A DNA stretch of 16,339 nucleotides from Dehalococcoidia bacterium UBA1332 (GTDB lineage Bacteria; Chloroflexota; Dehalococcoidia; Lucifugimonadales; Lucifugimonadaceae), in NCBI GenBank assembly GCA_002306745.1, contig DBSW01000102.1, forward strand, positions 1 through 16,339, given 5' to 3'. This document shows, piece by piece, positions 8,521-16,186 of the stretch (its first letter is position 1; every line of letters starts with the position of its first letter). The position numbers and the translations under genes are program-made. The notes beneath the pieces are model-generated. The model was not told the DNA's origin. It made no database searches and saw only the letters and a program-made list of their open reading frames with translations.

Positions 8521-9525
8521 CTAAAACTGACTCAGGAACCGCAGATCATTTGAAAAAAAATGTCGAATATCGGTGATCTCATTCTTCAACATCGAAATTC
8601 GCTCAGGTCCCATACCAAATGCAAAACCAGTGTACTTATCGGAATCGTAACCAGCGTTTTCAAGAACTTTTGGGTGGACCATTCCTGCACCCATAATCTC
8701 AAGCCAATTGCCTTTCCATTCAATGGACATGTCAACTCCAGGCTCCACGAAAGGAAAGAAGTCACAACGAAATCGTACTTTCTGGCTAGGACCAAATATA
8801 CGACGAGCGAACTCATAAAGAGTCCCCTTGAGGTCCGCAAAAGTAATCCCCTCATCCACAGCTAAGCCTTCGATCTGATTGAACTGCCACTCATGAGTGG
8901 CATCAGTTGCTTCATAGCGATAACACTTACCAGGAACAACAACACGAATCGGCGGGTCATTAGCTTCCATTACACGAGCCTGAACAGGTGAAGTGTGTGT
9001 ACGAAGAAGCAGATCGTCTTTTTCAGAATCAACCCAGAAAGTATCAAACATGTCTCGCGCTGGATGGTTTTGTGGAATGTTGAGCATGTCGAAGTTGTAT
9101 CGCTCTAACTCAACTTCTGGTCCTTCTACTGTCTGAAAACCCATCTCGTTAAACGCCTGAGTGATCTCTCGTATCATCTGAGTAGATGGATGTAACCCAC
9201 CGCTAGCAGGTTTTCTGCCAGGGAGAGTTACGTCAATCGAACCAAGAGGCGCAGATGAAGAATTGACAACGGCTATCCGCTTTTCAAATAAACCTTCTAG
9301 TTCGCCGCGCAGACGATTTGCTGCAGCGCCTACCACTCTCCTATCGTCAACTGCTAGCGAACCTAATCCGCGAAGAAGACTAGTAAGCTTGCCCTTTCGG
9401 CCAATAAAATCTACACGCCACACCTCAAGCTCTTCGCTTGTAGATGAGTTCTCTAATGCAGAAATCGCAACAAGTTTTAGTTCTTCTACTGATTCAGCGG
9501 CCGGTATATCTTGAGAATTTGGCAA
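8521..9525 (-). CDS. pheS: Phenylalanyl-tRNA synthetase alpha subunit
   Basis: Catalytic alpha subunit of the class II Phe-tRNA synthetase, forming Phe-AMP and transferring Phe to tRNA-Phe. Numbered from the TTG at 9525 (334 aa), a helical N-terminal region (about 8-90) precedes the class II core. Motifs are LLRTHTSPVQAR (173-184), motif 2 around RYEATDATHEW (203-213), FRCDFFPFVEPGVDM (252-266) and motif 3 GFAFGMGPERISML (300-313). The open frame extends to a GTG at 9597 (358 aa). I prefer the TTG because AGGG lies 8 bases upstream, the length then matches the family, and a TATAAT at 9609-9614 would place transcription start only a few bases from the GTG. It is the first gene of the pheS-pheT-moeA-unknown operon. 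Confidence 0.96.
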   Translation of the reverse strand: MPNSQDIPAAESVEELKLVAISALENSSTSEELEVWRVDFIGRKGKLTSLLRGLGSLAVDDRRVVGAAANRLRGELEGLFEKRIAVVNSSSAPLGSIDVTLPGRKPASGGLHPSTQMIREITQAFNEMGFQTVEGPEVELERYNFDMLNIPQNHPARDMFDTFWVDSEKDDLLLRTHTSPVQARVMEANDPPIRVVVPGKCYRYEATDATHEWQFNQIEGLAVDEGITFADLKGTLYEFARRIFGPSQKVRFRCDFFPFVEPGVDMSIEWKGNWLEIMGAGMVHPKVLENAGYDSDKYTGFAFGMGPERISMLKNEITDIRHFFSNDLRFLSQF

Positions 9526-9608
9526 CGATAAAACCCTGACGTGACTAAGTGTCCAATGTGATCGAAAAATAATTTGTGAGTTATGCCACCACTCCACAAA
9601 GTAAGGAA

Positions 9609-9614
9609 ATTATA
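9609..9614 (-). promoter_or_regulatory. Probable -10 box of the pheS operon promoter
   Basis: The minus strand reads TATAAT exactly, about 85 bases upstream of the proposed pheS TTG. No convincing -35 hexamer sits at 16-18 bases; the region there reads like CTGTTT or TCTGTT. The predicted leader is about 75 nt. The nonamer TTATGCCAC occurs on the plus strand at 9581-9589 and 9622-9630, 41 bp apart, flanking this box, and may be a paired regulator site. Confidence 0.45.
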
Positions 9615-10006
9615 GTGGAATTTATGCCACAAACAGACTAATAATCGACGATTGCACGTAACTCAATGAAAACTGGGAAACAGGCTGCGCAAGCAATAAC
9701 AATCAATTTATATAGTTTTTCAACATAATTTTCCAAAGATGCCCAATTTTACGAATTACAATATATAAACTATATAAATTAACTAATACCGTCACAATAT
9801 ATGCTGGATGAGTTACGATTCCAACTTTGCTGCATACTGAATTGAATGCCGGTTACTGCCATCAAACCCTAAGTTAGTTGTTCTAACTAGCGACAAGTTC
9901 AAAAATGTGTAGTAGGGTCGACGTATGATCAGAGATCAGCCGCTATTGCGCAGGAAGCGCATAACCGCGCGGTTATAAGTAGTTATCCGAACGTAAGGGG
10001 TTCAAG
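9615..10006. other. Intergenic region between the pheS operon and the zinc-ribbon gene
   Basis: About 390 bp without a recognisable gene on either strand, the largest gap in the window. The middle (about 9700-9800) is very AT-rich and contains the similar stretches TATATAAACTATATAAATTA. A small inverted repeat AGTTAG/CTAACT with a 5-base loop lies at 9872-9888. The right end holds the leader of the downstream small gene, including a possible -10 TATGAT at 9924-9929 with no clear -35. No tRNA T-loop motif or protein frame of note is seen. Confidence 0.6.
9947..9976 (+). promoter_or_regulatory. Two abutting GC-rich inverted repeats in the leader of the zinc-ribbon gene
   Basis: TGCGC and GCGCA flank AGGAA (9947-9961), and a perfect 16-bp palindrome, ATAACCGCGCGGTTAT, follows at 9961-9976, sharing one base. 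They lie 30 bp upstream of the ATG at 10007, in an otherwise AT-rich region. The palindrome could be an operator for a dimeric regulator or, if transcribed, part of a structured leader. Which of these holds cannot be told from sequence alone. Confidence 0.5.
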
Positions 10007-10150
10007 ATGGAAGCATACTGCATGAAGTGTAAGACCAAGCGTGAGATGCAGAATCCACAGCAGATCACTATGAAGAATGGTCGCCCCGCATCCCAGGGGA
10101 GTTGCCCGGTTTGCAGCACAAAGATGTTCAAGATTGGCAAAGCATCGTAG
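10007..10150 (+). CDS. Small zinc-ribbon protein, DUF5679 type
   Basis: A 47 aa open frame beginning MEAYCMKCKTKREM and ending PVCSTKMFKIGKAS. Two CxxC pairs (Cys5/Cys8 and Cys33/Cys36) are spaced as in a single zinc-binding ribbon, and the NGRPASQG turn (24-31) between them matches what I recall of the DUF5679 family, common in Chloroflexota and Actinobacteria. The ribosome site is strong: AAGGGG ends 6 bases before the ATG. A perfect intrinsic terminator begins 21 bases after the stop, so this is a monocistronic gene of its own. The function is unknown; small basic zinc ribbons of this kind often bind nucleic acid or protein partners, but that is inference here. Confidence 0.88.
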   Translation: MEAYCMKCKTKREMQNPQQITMKNGRPASQGSCPVCSTKMFKIGKAS

Positions 10151-10171
10151 CCTAGCCTCCATTGAATTATC

Positions 10172-10201
10172 GACCCGTGCTTCGGCACGGGTCTTTTTTT
10201 T
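10172..10201 (+). terminator. Rho-independent terminator after the zinc-ribbon gene
   Basis: A perfect 9-bp stem, GACCCGTGC and GCACGGGTC, closes a TTCG tetraloop and is followed directly by eight T residues. It starts 21 bases after the stop at 10150. There is no T-run for the opposite strand, so it acts in the plus direction only. Confidence 0.95.
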
Positions 10202-10357
10202 CACATAATACAATCAGGAAAAAGTCTTATCCAGATTTCTCGGAGTATGCTGCTCTCGTAAATGCATGAGAATACAAAGCACAATAAAAAAGATCACCTC
10301 GAACAAGTTTATTCGCTTACCAAGCAGCATTAATTTGAACAGGATAGCGCCAAAGTT

Positions 10358-11545
10358 ATGAAAATCGATCGCATTGAAATTCGATACTTAGAAGCCAAAC
10401 TCGACAAACCTTTTGGATGGTCACAAAGGTGGACTGATTCCAGAAGTGTAGTCGTGTTGAAAGTTCTAACGGATGATGGAGTGGTTGGTTGGGGTGAAAC
10501 ATATGGATCGCCTGAGACCATCATGGGTATAGCATCTGTCGCCAAACTGGCAATCGGCGAAAACCCTTCGAACATTTCAAAAGTATGGCACAAGATTCAA
10601 CGGGCAACCTACCAGAGTCATGGCTACGCAGGTATCCCTGTTATGGCGGCAAGCGCCATAGACACAGCTTTATACGACATCACAGGTAAATCAACTGGAA
10701 AAGCAGCCGCCGAAGTTATGGGGGGGCGTATACGTGACTCGATAGCTGTGTACGCTACAGGGCTCTACTACGTCAACAACTATGCGCTGGAACCACATAT
10801 TAAAGAAGCAGTAGGTTACGTGAACCAAGGGTTCACTGGAATGAAAATGAAAGTCGGGGCGCTCTCTCTCGAAGAAGATGCCGAACGTGTTAAAGCCACA
10901 CGTAAAGCTATAGGCTCAGACATAAATTTAATGTTTGACGCTAATGAATCGTATGATGTCACCAGTGCGTTGACTTTTGCCAATATGGTTGCGGATCAGC
11001 AAATAACTTGGTTTGAAGAACCTTGTGCATCACGAGACTTTATCGGAAATAAACAAGTACAAGAAAAATCTCCGATCCCAGTATCAGGAGGCGAAAGTCT
11101 TTCCACACGGTGGGAATTCGCACCTCGACTGGCAGAACGCACTTTCGACATCATACAACCGGATATATGTGGAGTCGGAGGTCCATCTGAAATGCACCGT
11201 GTTGGCCTCATGGCGCAAGCGTTCGGAGTAAAGTTCAATCCACACTTCTGGGGGACAGGAATCAGCTTTGCTGCGGCGCTCCACTCGCTTGCCCTACAAC
11301 CAATAAGCCAGATCGGCCAAAGTAACATCCCATATCAGAACGAATCAGTGCTCGAATTCGACCAAACACCGCACCCTGTACGTGAAGAACTTACACAACC
11401 ATTCTTCACCCAAAACAACAGCCGAGTACCAGTACCAACTGCCCCTGGCCTTGGTATAGAAATCGACGAATCAGTTCTTAAACGATTCACTGTCGCTAAC
11501 GTAATTACCATAGATACTCCAGTTAGTACCCAACCGTTCTTTTAA
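10358..11545 (+). CDS. Enolase-superfamily enzyme, mandelate racemase subgroup (KxK type)
   Basis: A 395 aa member of the mandelate racemase/muconate lactonising enzyme family (COG4948), which abstracts a proton alpha to a carboxylate using Mg2+. The N-terminal capping domain spans about 1-125 and the barrel about 126-370. Catalytic features are all visible: K163 and K165 in MKMKVG, Mg ligands D194 (MFDAN), E220 (WFEEP) and E246 (SGGESL), and the D269/H296 dyad (QPDICG and NPHFWG) that defines the MR subgroup. Two opposed bases fit either a racemase or, more often, a sugar-acid dehydratase; the substrate cannot be read. The ribosome site is weak (AGGA 13 bases upstream). The second paralog follows 57 bp later, likely in the same transcript. 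Confidence 0.93.
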   Translation: MKIDRIEIRYLEAKLDKPFGWSQRWTDSRSVVVLKVLTDDGVVGWGETYGSPETIMGIASVAKLAIGENPSNISKVWHKIQRATYQSHGYAGIPVMAASAIDTALYDITGKSTGKAAAEVMGGRIRDSIAVYATGLYYVNNYALEPHIKEAVGYVNQGFTGMKMKVGALSLEEDAERVKATRKAIGSDINLMFDANESYDVTSALTFANMVADQQITWFEEPCASRDFIGNKQVQEKSPIPVSGGESLSTRWEFAPRLAERTFDIIQPDICGVGGPSEMHRVGLMAQAFGVKFNPHFWGTGISFAAALHSLALQPISQIGQSNIPYQNESVLEFDQTPHPVREELTQPFFTQNNSRVPVPTAPGLGIEIDESVLKRFTVANVITIDTPVSTQPFF

Positions 11546-11602
11546 GTAAGTCGCTAATCAATTACCAGAGAGTAGAAATACTTAACCCATCAGGATCAAT
11601 CG

Positions 11603-12712
11603 ATGAAAATCACAGATGTTGAAGTAACACTATTCAAATGGGAATCCATACCAGATACCAGTTACAGCAGTCTTTCAGGAAAGATAGGGGGCAGGTCAGA
11701 TCTGGGACTAGTCACTATATCGACTGATAAAGGAATAAATGGCCATGCTTTTTTAGGCAGTGCAAGCAAGCCGGCTTCAATAGACGCTAACTCTCTTATC
11801 AAGTTTCTAAAACCGTTGCTTATAGGACAAAATCCATTAGATCGAGAATTACTTTGGCAAAAAATGAGTGTAACGGTTAGAAATGCAGGTATTCGCGTTA
11901 TTGGCGCTTGTGACATAGCTCTATGGGACATTGGCGGAAAATTTGCCAACATGCCAATCCATCAATTACTGGGAACATACCGAAGAACGGTAAGAGCATA
12001 CGCCTCTTCAACCGTATACCAGGAGCCCGAACGTTATGCCGACGAAGCTATGCGTATGCAAAGTGAGGGCTGGACAGCTTACAAGATCCATCCTCCAACA
12101 AACCCCGAACTCGACATCGAGTGCTGCTTGCAAATCCGGAAAGCGGTCGGTGACAACCATACTCTGATGCTCGACTCAACATGGGCATATGACTACCCAA
12201 GCGCTGTACGGGTCGGGCAAGCAATCCAAGAACTAAATTATTACTGGTATGAAGATCCACTGGCCGATGACGATATATATAACTACGTAAAACTCAAACA
12301 GCAACTCCATATTCCGATGATGGCCACCGAGTATTCACCTGGAGGATTTACTTCGTACACTTCTTGGATCACCGAAAAAGCCACAGACTTCCTCAGAGGA
12401 GATGTTGCGGTCAAAGGAGGCATAACAGCGATTATGAAAACTGCCGCTCTGGCCGAAGCATTCCATATGAACTACGAAGTCCATCATGGTGGCAACTCGC
12501 TTAACAACGTTGCAAATATGCACGCAATAATGGCAATGAAAAACTGCGAGTTCTTTGAGGTCCTTCTGCCCTCTGGAGCACAAAAATACGGGCTAGAGAA
12601 TGATATCGAGGTAGACTCAAGCGGCAATGTTCATGCATTCACAGGCCCCGGACTTGGTGCAGATATCGACTTCGACCTTATAGAGCATCATAAAGTCGGA
12701 GTTATTAGCTAA
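11603..12712 (+). CDS. Enolase-superfamily enzyme, mandelate racemase subgroup (KxH variant)
   Basis: A 369 aa enolase-superfamily protein, clearly divergent from its upstream neighbour. The capping domain is about 1-125, the barrel about 126-350. Mg ligands are D191 (LMLDST), E217 (YWYEDP) and E243 (ATEYS). D267 (LRGDVA) with H294 or H295 (YEVHHGG) fits the MR-type His/Asp dyad. At the second-strand base position the sequence is YKIHPP, so K161 is kept but the second Lys of the usual KxK is His163. This argues for different chemistry or stereochemistry from the upstream enzyme, probably a dehydratase of an acid sugar, though the substrate is unknown. AGGA lies 7 bases before the ATG, a good ribosome site. 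Confidence 0.92.
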   Translation: MKITDVEVTLFKWESIPDTSYSSLSGKIGGRSDLGLVTISTDKGINGHAFLGSASKPASIDANSLIKFLKPLLIGQNPLDRELLWQKMSVTVRNAGIRVIGACDIALWDIGGKFANMPIHQLLGTYRRTVRAYASSTVYQEPERYADEAMRMQSEGWTAYKIHPPTNPELDIECCLQIRKAVGDNHTLMLDSTWAYDYPSAVRVGQAIQELNYYWYEDPLADDDIYNYVKLKQQLHIPMMATEYSPGGFTSYTSWITEKATDFLRGDVAVKGGITAIMKTAALAEAFHMNYEVHHGGNSLNNVANMHAIMAMKNCEFFEVLLPSGAQKYGLENDIEVDSSGNVHAFTGPGLGADIDFDLIEHHKVGVIS

Positions 12713-12809
12713 AAATATCGATGCTACTCTCCCATTAAATAACAGTCATTACCTTAATCCCAAAAATCTTGGAATAAGCTAGAGCGATAATTCAGATTAA
12801 GACAAAACC

Positions 12810-13985
12810 ATGGAACAAAAATTGCCTGAAAACGAAACGATAAATGTACCTGAAGCGGATCCTGCAAAGGCAAAAAGCTACGAACGGGTGAAGCTGGTTA
12901 TGTCCCTCGTATCGATGGCGCTTAATTTTGTTATTCCAATACTATTCCTACTCTTGGGTGGATCTGAAGCTATCAGAAACCTTGCTGAGGGCTGGACAGG
13001 TTCGGCTGCACTAATCGTTGTGATCTACCTGTTGGTCTCAGGCGCAGGCTTGCAGGCAATTGAATTTCCTTTCGAAATTTTCTCGGGATTCATAGTAGAA
13101 AAAAAATATGGCCTAAGTAAGATTTCGATACGCGGCTGGCTATGGGACTGGCTTAAAGGAACAATGATTCAAACGGTATTAGCCGTCGCATTGATTTCTG
13201 GAATCTACTGGTTATTGCGTTCCCAGCCTGAAACGTGGTGGGTATGGGCAGCGATCGGTGTAATAGTCCTAATGATAATTATGATGGCTCTTGTTCCTAT
13301 ATTGCTCATGCCCCTTTTTTACAGATTCGAACCAATCCCTGAGGGCGAACTTAAAGACAGACTATTTGCCCTAGCCGACCGAATTGGTACCAATGTGAAA
13401 GGGGTCTATGTATGGCATCTAGGGGATAAGTCATCCAAGGCCAACGCCGCCGTTACAGGCTGGGGGAGGACCAGAAGAATCATCATTTCTGACACCCTTA
13501 TCGAATCAAATACAGTGGAAGAAATTGAAGTGGTTATGGCACACGAACTGGGTCACCATGTCAGAGGCGACGTGTGGAAAATGTTGGTTGTACAGTCCGC
13601 TCTTGTATTCATAAGCTTTTTCGTAATAGACCTAGCTCTAATAGCGTGGATAGATGCTCTAGGGCTGAGAGGAATTGGCGATATCGCAGGTCTGCCCCTC
13701 GTACTCATAGTCGGTACGGGAGTATCACTTGTGGCTCTTCCAGTTGCAAACTGGCTATCACGTAAAGCCGAGACGTCAGCTGATATGTACGCATTAAATC
13801 TAACGGGCATGAAAGATGATTTCATATCAGCTATGACGAAGCTCGGAGATCAAAACCTGTCGCAAAAACAACCCAACGCAATTGTAGAGTTCATATTTCA
13901 CTCTCATCCATCGATCCAACACCGGATCGAAAACGCTAACGCGTGGTCTACAACCAGCAATGAAAAACCAGAGAGAAGTCAGTGA
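12810..13985 (+). CDS. M48 family membrane zinc metalloprotease (Ste24-like)
   Basis: A 391 aa integral membrane peptidase of the Ste24/HtpX (M48) group. The zinc site is HELGH (245-249) with the third ligand Glu321 in ETSAD (321-325). Other family marks are SSKANAAVTGWG (208-219), IISDTLIE (225-232) and the C-terminal FHSHPSIQHRI (363-373), which resembles Ste24 CAAX proteases and their bacterial relatives. About six membrane segments are predicted (31-50, 65-85, 118-137, 145-170, 258-280 and 290-312), with the catalytic domain on the cytoplasmic face. Bacterial members are thought to act in membrane protein quality control; no substrate is evident. The stop codon overlaps the GTG of the next gene by four bases (GTGA), indicating translational coupling. 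Confidence 0.93.
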   Translation: MEQKLPENETINVPEADPAKAKSYERVKLVMSLVSMALNFVIPILFLLLGGSEAIRNLAEGWTGSAALIVVIYLLVSGAGLQAIEFPFEIFSGFIVEKKYGLSKISIRGWLWDWLKGTMIQTVLAVALISGIYWLLRSQPETWWVWAAIGVIVLMIIMMALVPILLMPLFYRFEPIPEGELKDRLFALADRIGTNVKGVYVWHLGDKSSKANAAVTGWGRTRRIIISDTLIESNTVEEIEVVMAHELGHHVRGDVWKMLVVQSALVFISFFVIDLALIAWIDALGLRGIGDIAGLPLVLIVGTGVSLVALPVANWLSRKAETSADMYALNLTGMKDDFISAMTKLGDQNLSQKQPNAIVEFIFHSHPSIQHRIENANAWSTTSNEKPERSQ

Positions 13986-15133
13986 CTAAATTCAATCCAA
14001 CAACCGAAATTTCTGTAGAAGGGGATAAATTTCTGGTCAATGGCACACCGACCAACAAAGCAGCCACCTTCCGGGGTGTTTCGATAGAAGGCTTGATGAT
14101 GAACAGCCGGATGGCTAACGCGGTGTTCGACGACGATAACGAGTTCACTAGACACCTATGGGCTTATCCAGACAGTAAAATTTGGGATGCCAACCGCAAC
14201 ACGAAAGAGTTGATCGAAATGCTCCCGACTTACAAGTCGAAAGGGCTATCTTGCATCGACGTGAATCTGCAGGGTGCTTCACCACTTGGATACTACAAGT
14301 CCAGCCCTGAAGGTCTATCTGACTTGATGGCACGAATCCGAACCAAATTCCCGGATGCAACTGAATCTGAAATATGGGCGGGACTCCCTAGCACACGTTC
14401 ACAACCATGGAACTCTGGAGCTTTCACAGAAAATGGCGACCTGAAACCTGCCTTTATGACGCGGTTAGGAAAGGTTATCGAGGCGGCCGATGAAATTGGT
14501 ATGGTCGTGTGCCTCGGACTCTTTTACTTCGGCCAAGACGAACGCATTAGTGATGAAGGATCTGTAAAAACAGCGGTCGAAAAAGCAACTAACTGGGTTC
14601 TGCACAGCGGGTACACAAACGTACTTCTAGAGATAAATAATGAGTGTGATGTACCGCTCTACGAACATGAAATCCTATGCCCGGACAGGGTTCATGAACT
14701 GATAAATCTTGCGAAATCTATATCTAAAGATGGGGCTCGCCTCCTCGTGAGCACCAGCTTCACAAGACGAATGGTTCCCACAGAAAAAGTAATCGAATCA
14801 TCTGACTTCATACTGTTGCATGGGAATGGTATGCATGATCCGATGGAAATCACCAAACGAGTCCAAGAGACCCGCAGCGCAAACTCATATAAAGGTCAGC
14901 CTATATTTTTCAACGAAGATGATCATTTCGAATTTGAAAATGAGTCAAACAACTTCGTAGCTGCCCTAAAACAGAGAACTGGATGGGGATATTTCGACCC
15001 AGGATCTGGCGCTGGAGGCTCTGCGGCTTACGGAGACTACAAATCCGGCTACCAGAACCCTCCTATTAACTGGACAATAAACACCAAAAGAAAAGAGGGC
15101 TTCTTCTGGTTTTTGAACAAGGTCACTAAATAG
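13982..15133 (+). CDS. Clan GH-A-like (beta/alpha)8 glycosidase homologue
   Basis: A 383 aa protein resembling GH5-like TIM-barrel glycosidases. The N-terminus has the strand/loop FLVNGTPT (17-24) followed by GVSIEG, as in many clan A enzymes. The pair N220-E221 in EINNECD is the typical Asn-Glu acid/base site at the end of strand 4, and Glu312 in PIFFNEDDHF (307-316) sits where the strand-7 nucleophile is expected. No signal peptide or membrane helix is seen, so it should be cytoplasmic. It starts with GTG inside the stop of the M48 gene (GTGA overlap), preceded by AGAGAAG. I recall a conserved family of uncharacterised proteins with the same FFNEDDHF and NSRM patterns, but cannot confirm it here. 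Activity and substrate are inference. Confidence 0.8.
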   Translation: MTKFNPTTEISVEGDKFLVNGTPTNKAATFRGVSIEGLMMNSRMANAVFDDDNEFTRHLWAYPDSKIWDANRNTKELIEMLPTYKSKGLSCIDVNLQGASPLGYYKSSPEGLSDLMARIRTKFPDATESEIWAGLPSTRSQPWNSGAFTENGDLKPAFMTRLGKVIEAADEIGMVVCLGLFYFGQDERISDEGSVKTAVEKATNWVLHSGYTNVLLEINNECDVPLYEHEILCPDRVHELINLAKSISKDGARLLVSTSFTRRMVPTEKVIESSDFILLHGNGMHDPMEITKRVQETRSANSYKGQPIFFNEDDHFEFENESNNFVAALKQRTGWGYFDPGSGAGGSAAYGDYKSGYQNPPINWTINTKRKEGFFWFLNKVTK

Positions 15134-15161
15134 TTCAATCAAACCCGAACAAATTGATGAC

Positions 15162-15182
15162 ATCCTGTACTTAAATCAGGAT
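15162..15182 (+). repeat. Inverted repeat after the glycosidase-like gene
   Basis: ATCCTG and CAGGAT flank a 9-base loop, starting 29 bases after the stop at 15133. No T-run follows, so it would be at most a weak terminator or mRNA 3' structure. Confidence 0.3.
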
Positions 15183-15247
15183 ATTGAACCCAAATACAAG
15201 GCCAAATAATCGAATACCGCTAAAATTCCTTTATATCACCATGAAAC

Positions 15248-15261
15248 ATAAATGCATTTAT
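15248..15261. promoter_or_regulatory. 14-bp perfect palindrome upstream of the SDR gene
   Basis: ATAAATGCATTTAT is a perfect palindrome located 68 bp upstream of the SDR start, in the 195-bp gap after the glycosidase-like gene. Size and AT-rich symmetry would suit a dimeric repressor, but nothing here names the regulator. A weaker repeat AACGG/CCGTT lies at 15283-15301. Confidence 0.3.
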
Positions 15262-15328
15262 CTTGAATAAATTCCATATGAAAACGGTGGAACTCTCCGT
15301 TACAAACCCAACATAAGGATTCGTATTG

Positions 15329-16096
15329 ATGACCACAATGCCAAAAATCTCCCTGTCAGGCAAAGTCGCCTTCGTAAGCGGTGCATCGAAAGGCATAGGT
15401 GTAGAAATAGCGAAACATCTTGCGGAAGCCGGAGCAGATCTTGCACTAACTGCTAGAAACGGCGATGAACTGGAAGAAACTGCTAATGCCGCTAGAAAGT
15501 ACGGAGTAAGAGTCTGGACGAAAACGGCTGAACTACAGGATGAAAACGATGTGAAAATTCTCGCATCAGAAACTCTAGAGCATTTTGGGCAGGTAGATAT
15601 CCTGGTGAATAATGCAGGAGTTGCAAAACATCAACCATTCTTCGAAATTGATATCAACACTTTTGAAATGGTAATGGACGTGAACCTAAAGGCGCCGCTT
15701 TTGCTCACACAAGCATTTGCACGAGGAATGGTTGAACGCAAAGCTGGTAAAATTATCAATATCTCCTCAAGAGGTGCCATTCGAGCGATCCCAACGGGTG
15801 CTACTTACTGTGCATCAAAAGCAGCGCTTCAGCTTATGACTCAGACAATGGCCGTGGAGTTTGGTCCTTACAACGTACAATCAAACTGTATTGCGCCTAC
15901 CGTAACGATGACGCCAATGGGCGAGAGTGCATGGCCACCAAGCCCGAGACGTGACGCAAAACTGTCAAAAATTCCTACAGGACGGTTCGCTGAGCCAGAT
16001 GAAATCGCAAAAACAGTGGTTTTCCTTGCTTCCTCTCAGGCTGACTTCATCAACGGAATAGAACTGCCAATCGATGGAGGCGAAGGAGCCGGTTAA
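15329..16096 (+). CDS. Classical short-chain dehydrogenase/reductase
   Basis: A 255 aa SDR oxidoreductase. Counting from the ATG at 15329, the cofactor loop SGASKGIG is at 17-24, NNAG at 94-97, and the catalytic tetrad is Asn119, Ser147, Tyr160 and Lys164 (YCASK at 160-164). Lys before the GIG and Arg in the LALTARN segment after strand 2, with no Asp there, favour NADP(H) over NAD(H). The C-terminal end (PTGRFAEPDEIA, then GIELPIDGG) is typical of sugar-alcohol, gluconate or 3-oxoacyl-type reductases. The substrate is unknown. A TTG one codon upstream (15326) is an alternative; AAGGA precedes both. It stands apart from the gene upstream and converges with a minus-strand gene at 16187. Confidence 0.93.
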   Translation: MTTMPKISLSGKVAFVSGASKGIGVEIAKHLAEAGADLALTARNGDELEETANAARKYGVRVWTKTAELQDENDVKILASETLEHFGQVDILVNNAGVAKHQPFFEIDINTFEMVMDVNLKAPLLLTQAFARGMVERKAGKIINISSRGAIRAIPTGATYCASKAALQLMTQTMAVEFGPYNVQSNCIAPTVTMTPMGESAWPPSPRRDAKLSKIPTGRFAEPDEIAKTVVFLASSQADFINGIELPIDGGEGAG

Positions 16097-16186
16097 CCCA
16101 ACATACTAAGACATAAGAGCGTACGTATAACAATATACTTCATCGCTGTTAATCCCATCACAAAGCGATAGGGTGTAAGGGGATTT

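Noticed and set aside
9640..9830. Possible tRNA, small RNA or origin in the AT-rich gap
   Set aside because: No T-loop motif, cloverleaf, DnaA-box cluster or iteron set was found; AT-richness alone is not enough.
16142..16170. ATCGCT/AGCGAT inverted repeat between the convergent SDR and deacetylase genes
   Set aside because: The stem is short with a 16-base loop and no T-run follows on either strand, so a terminator call is not supported.
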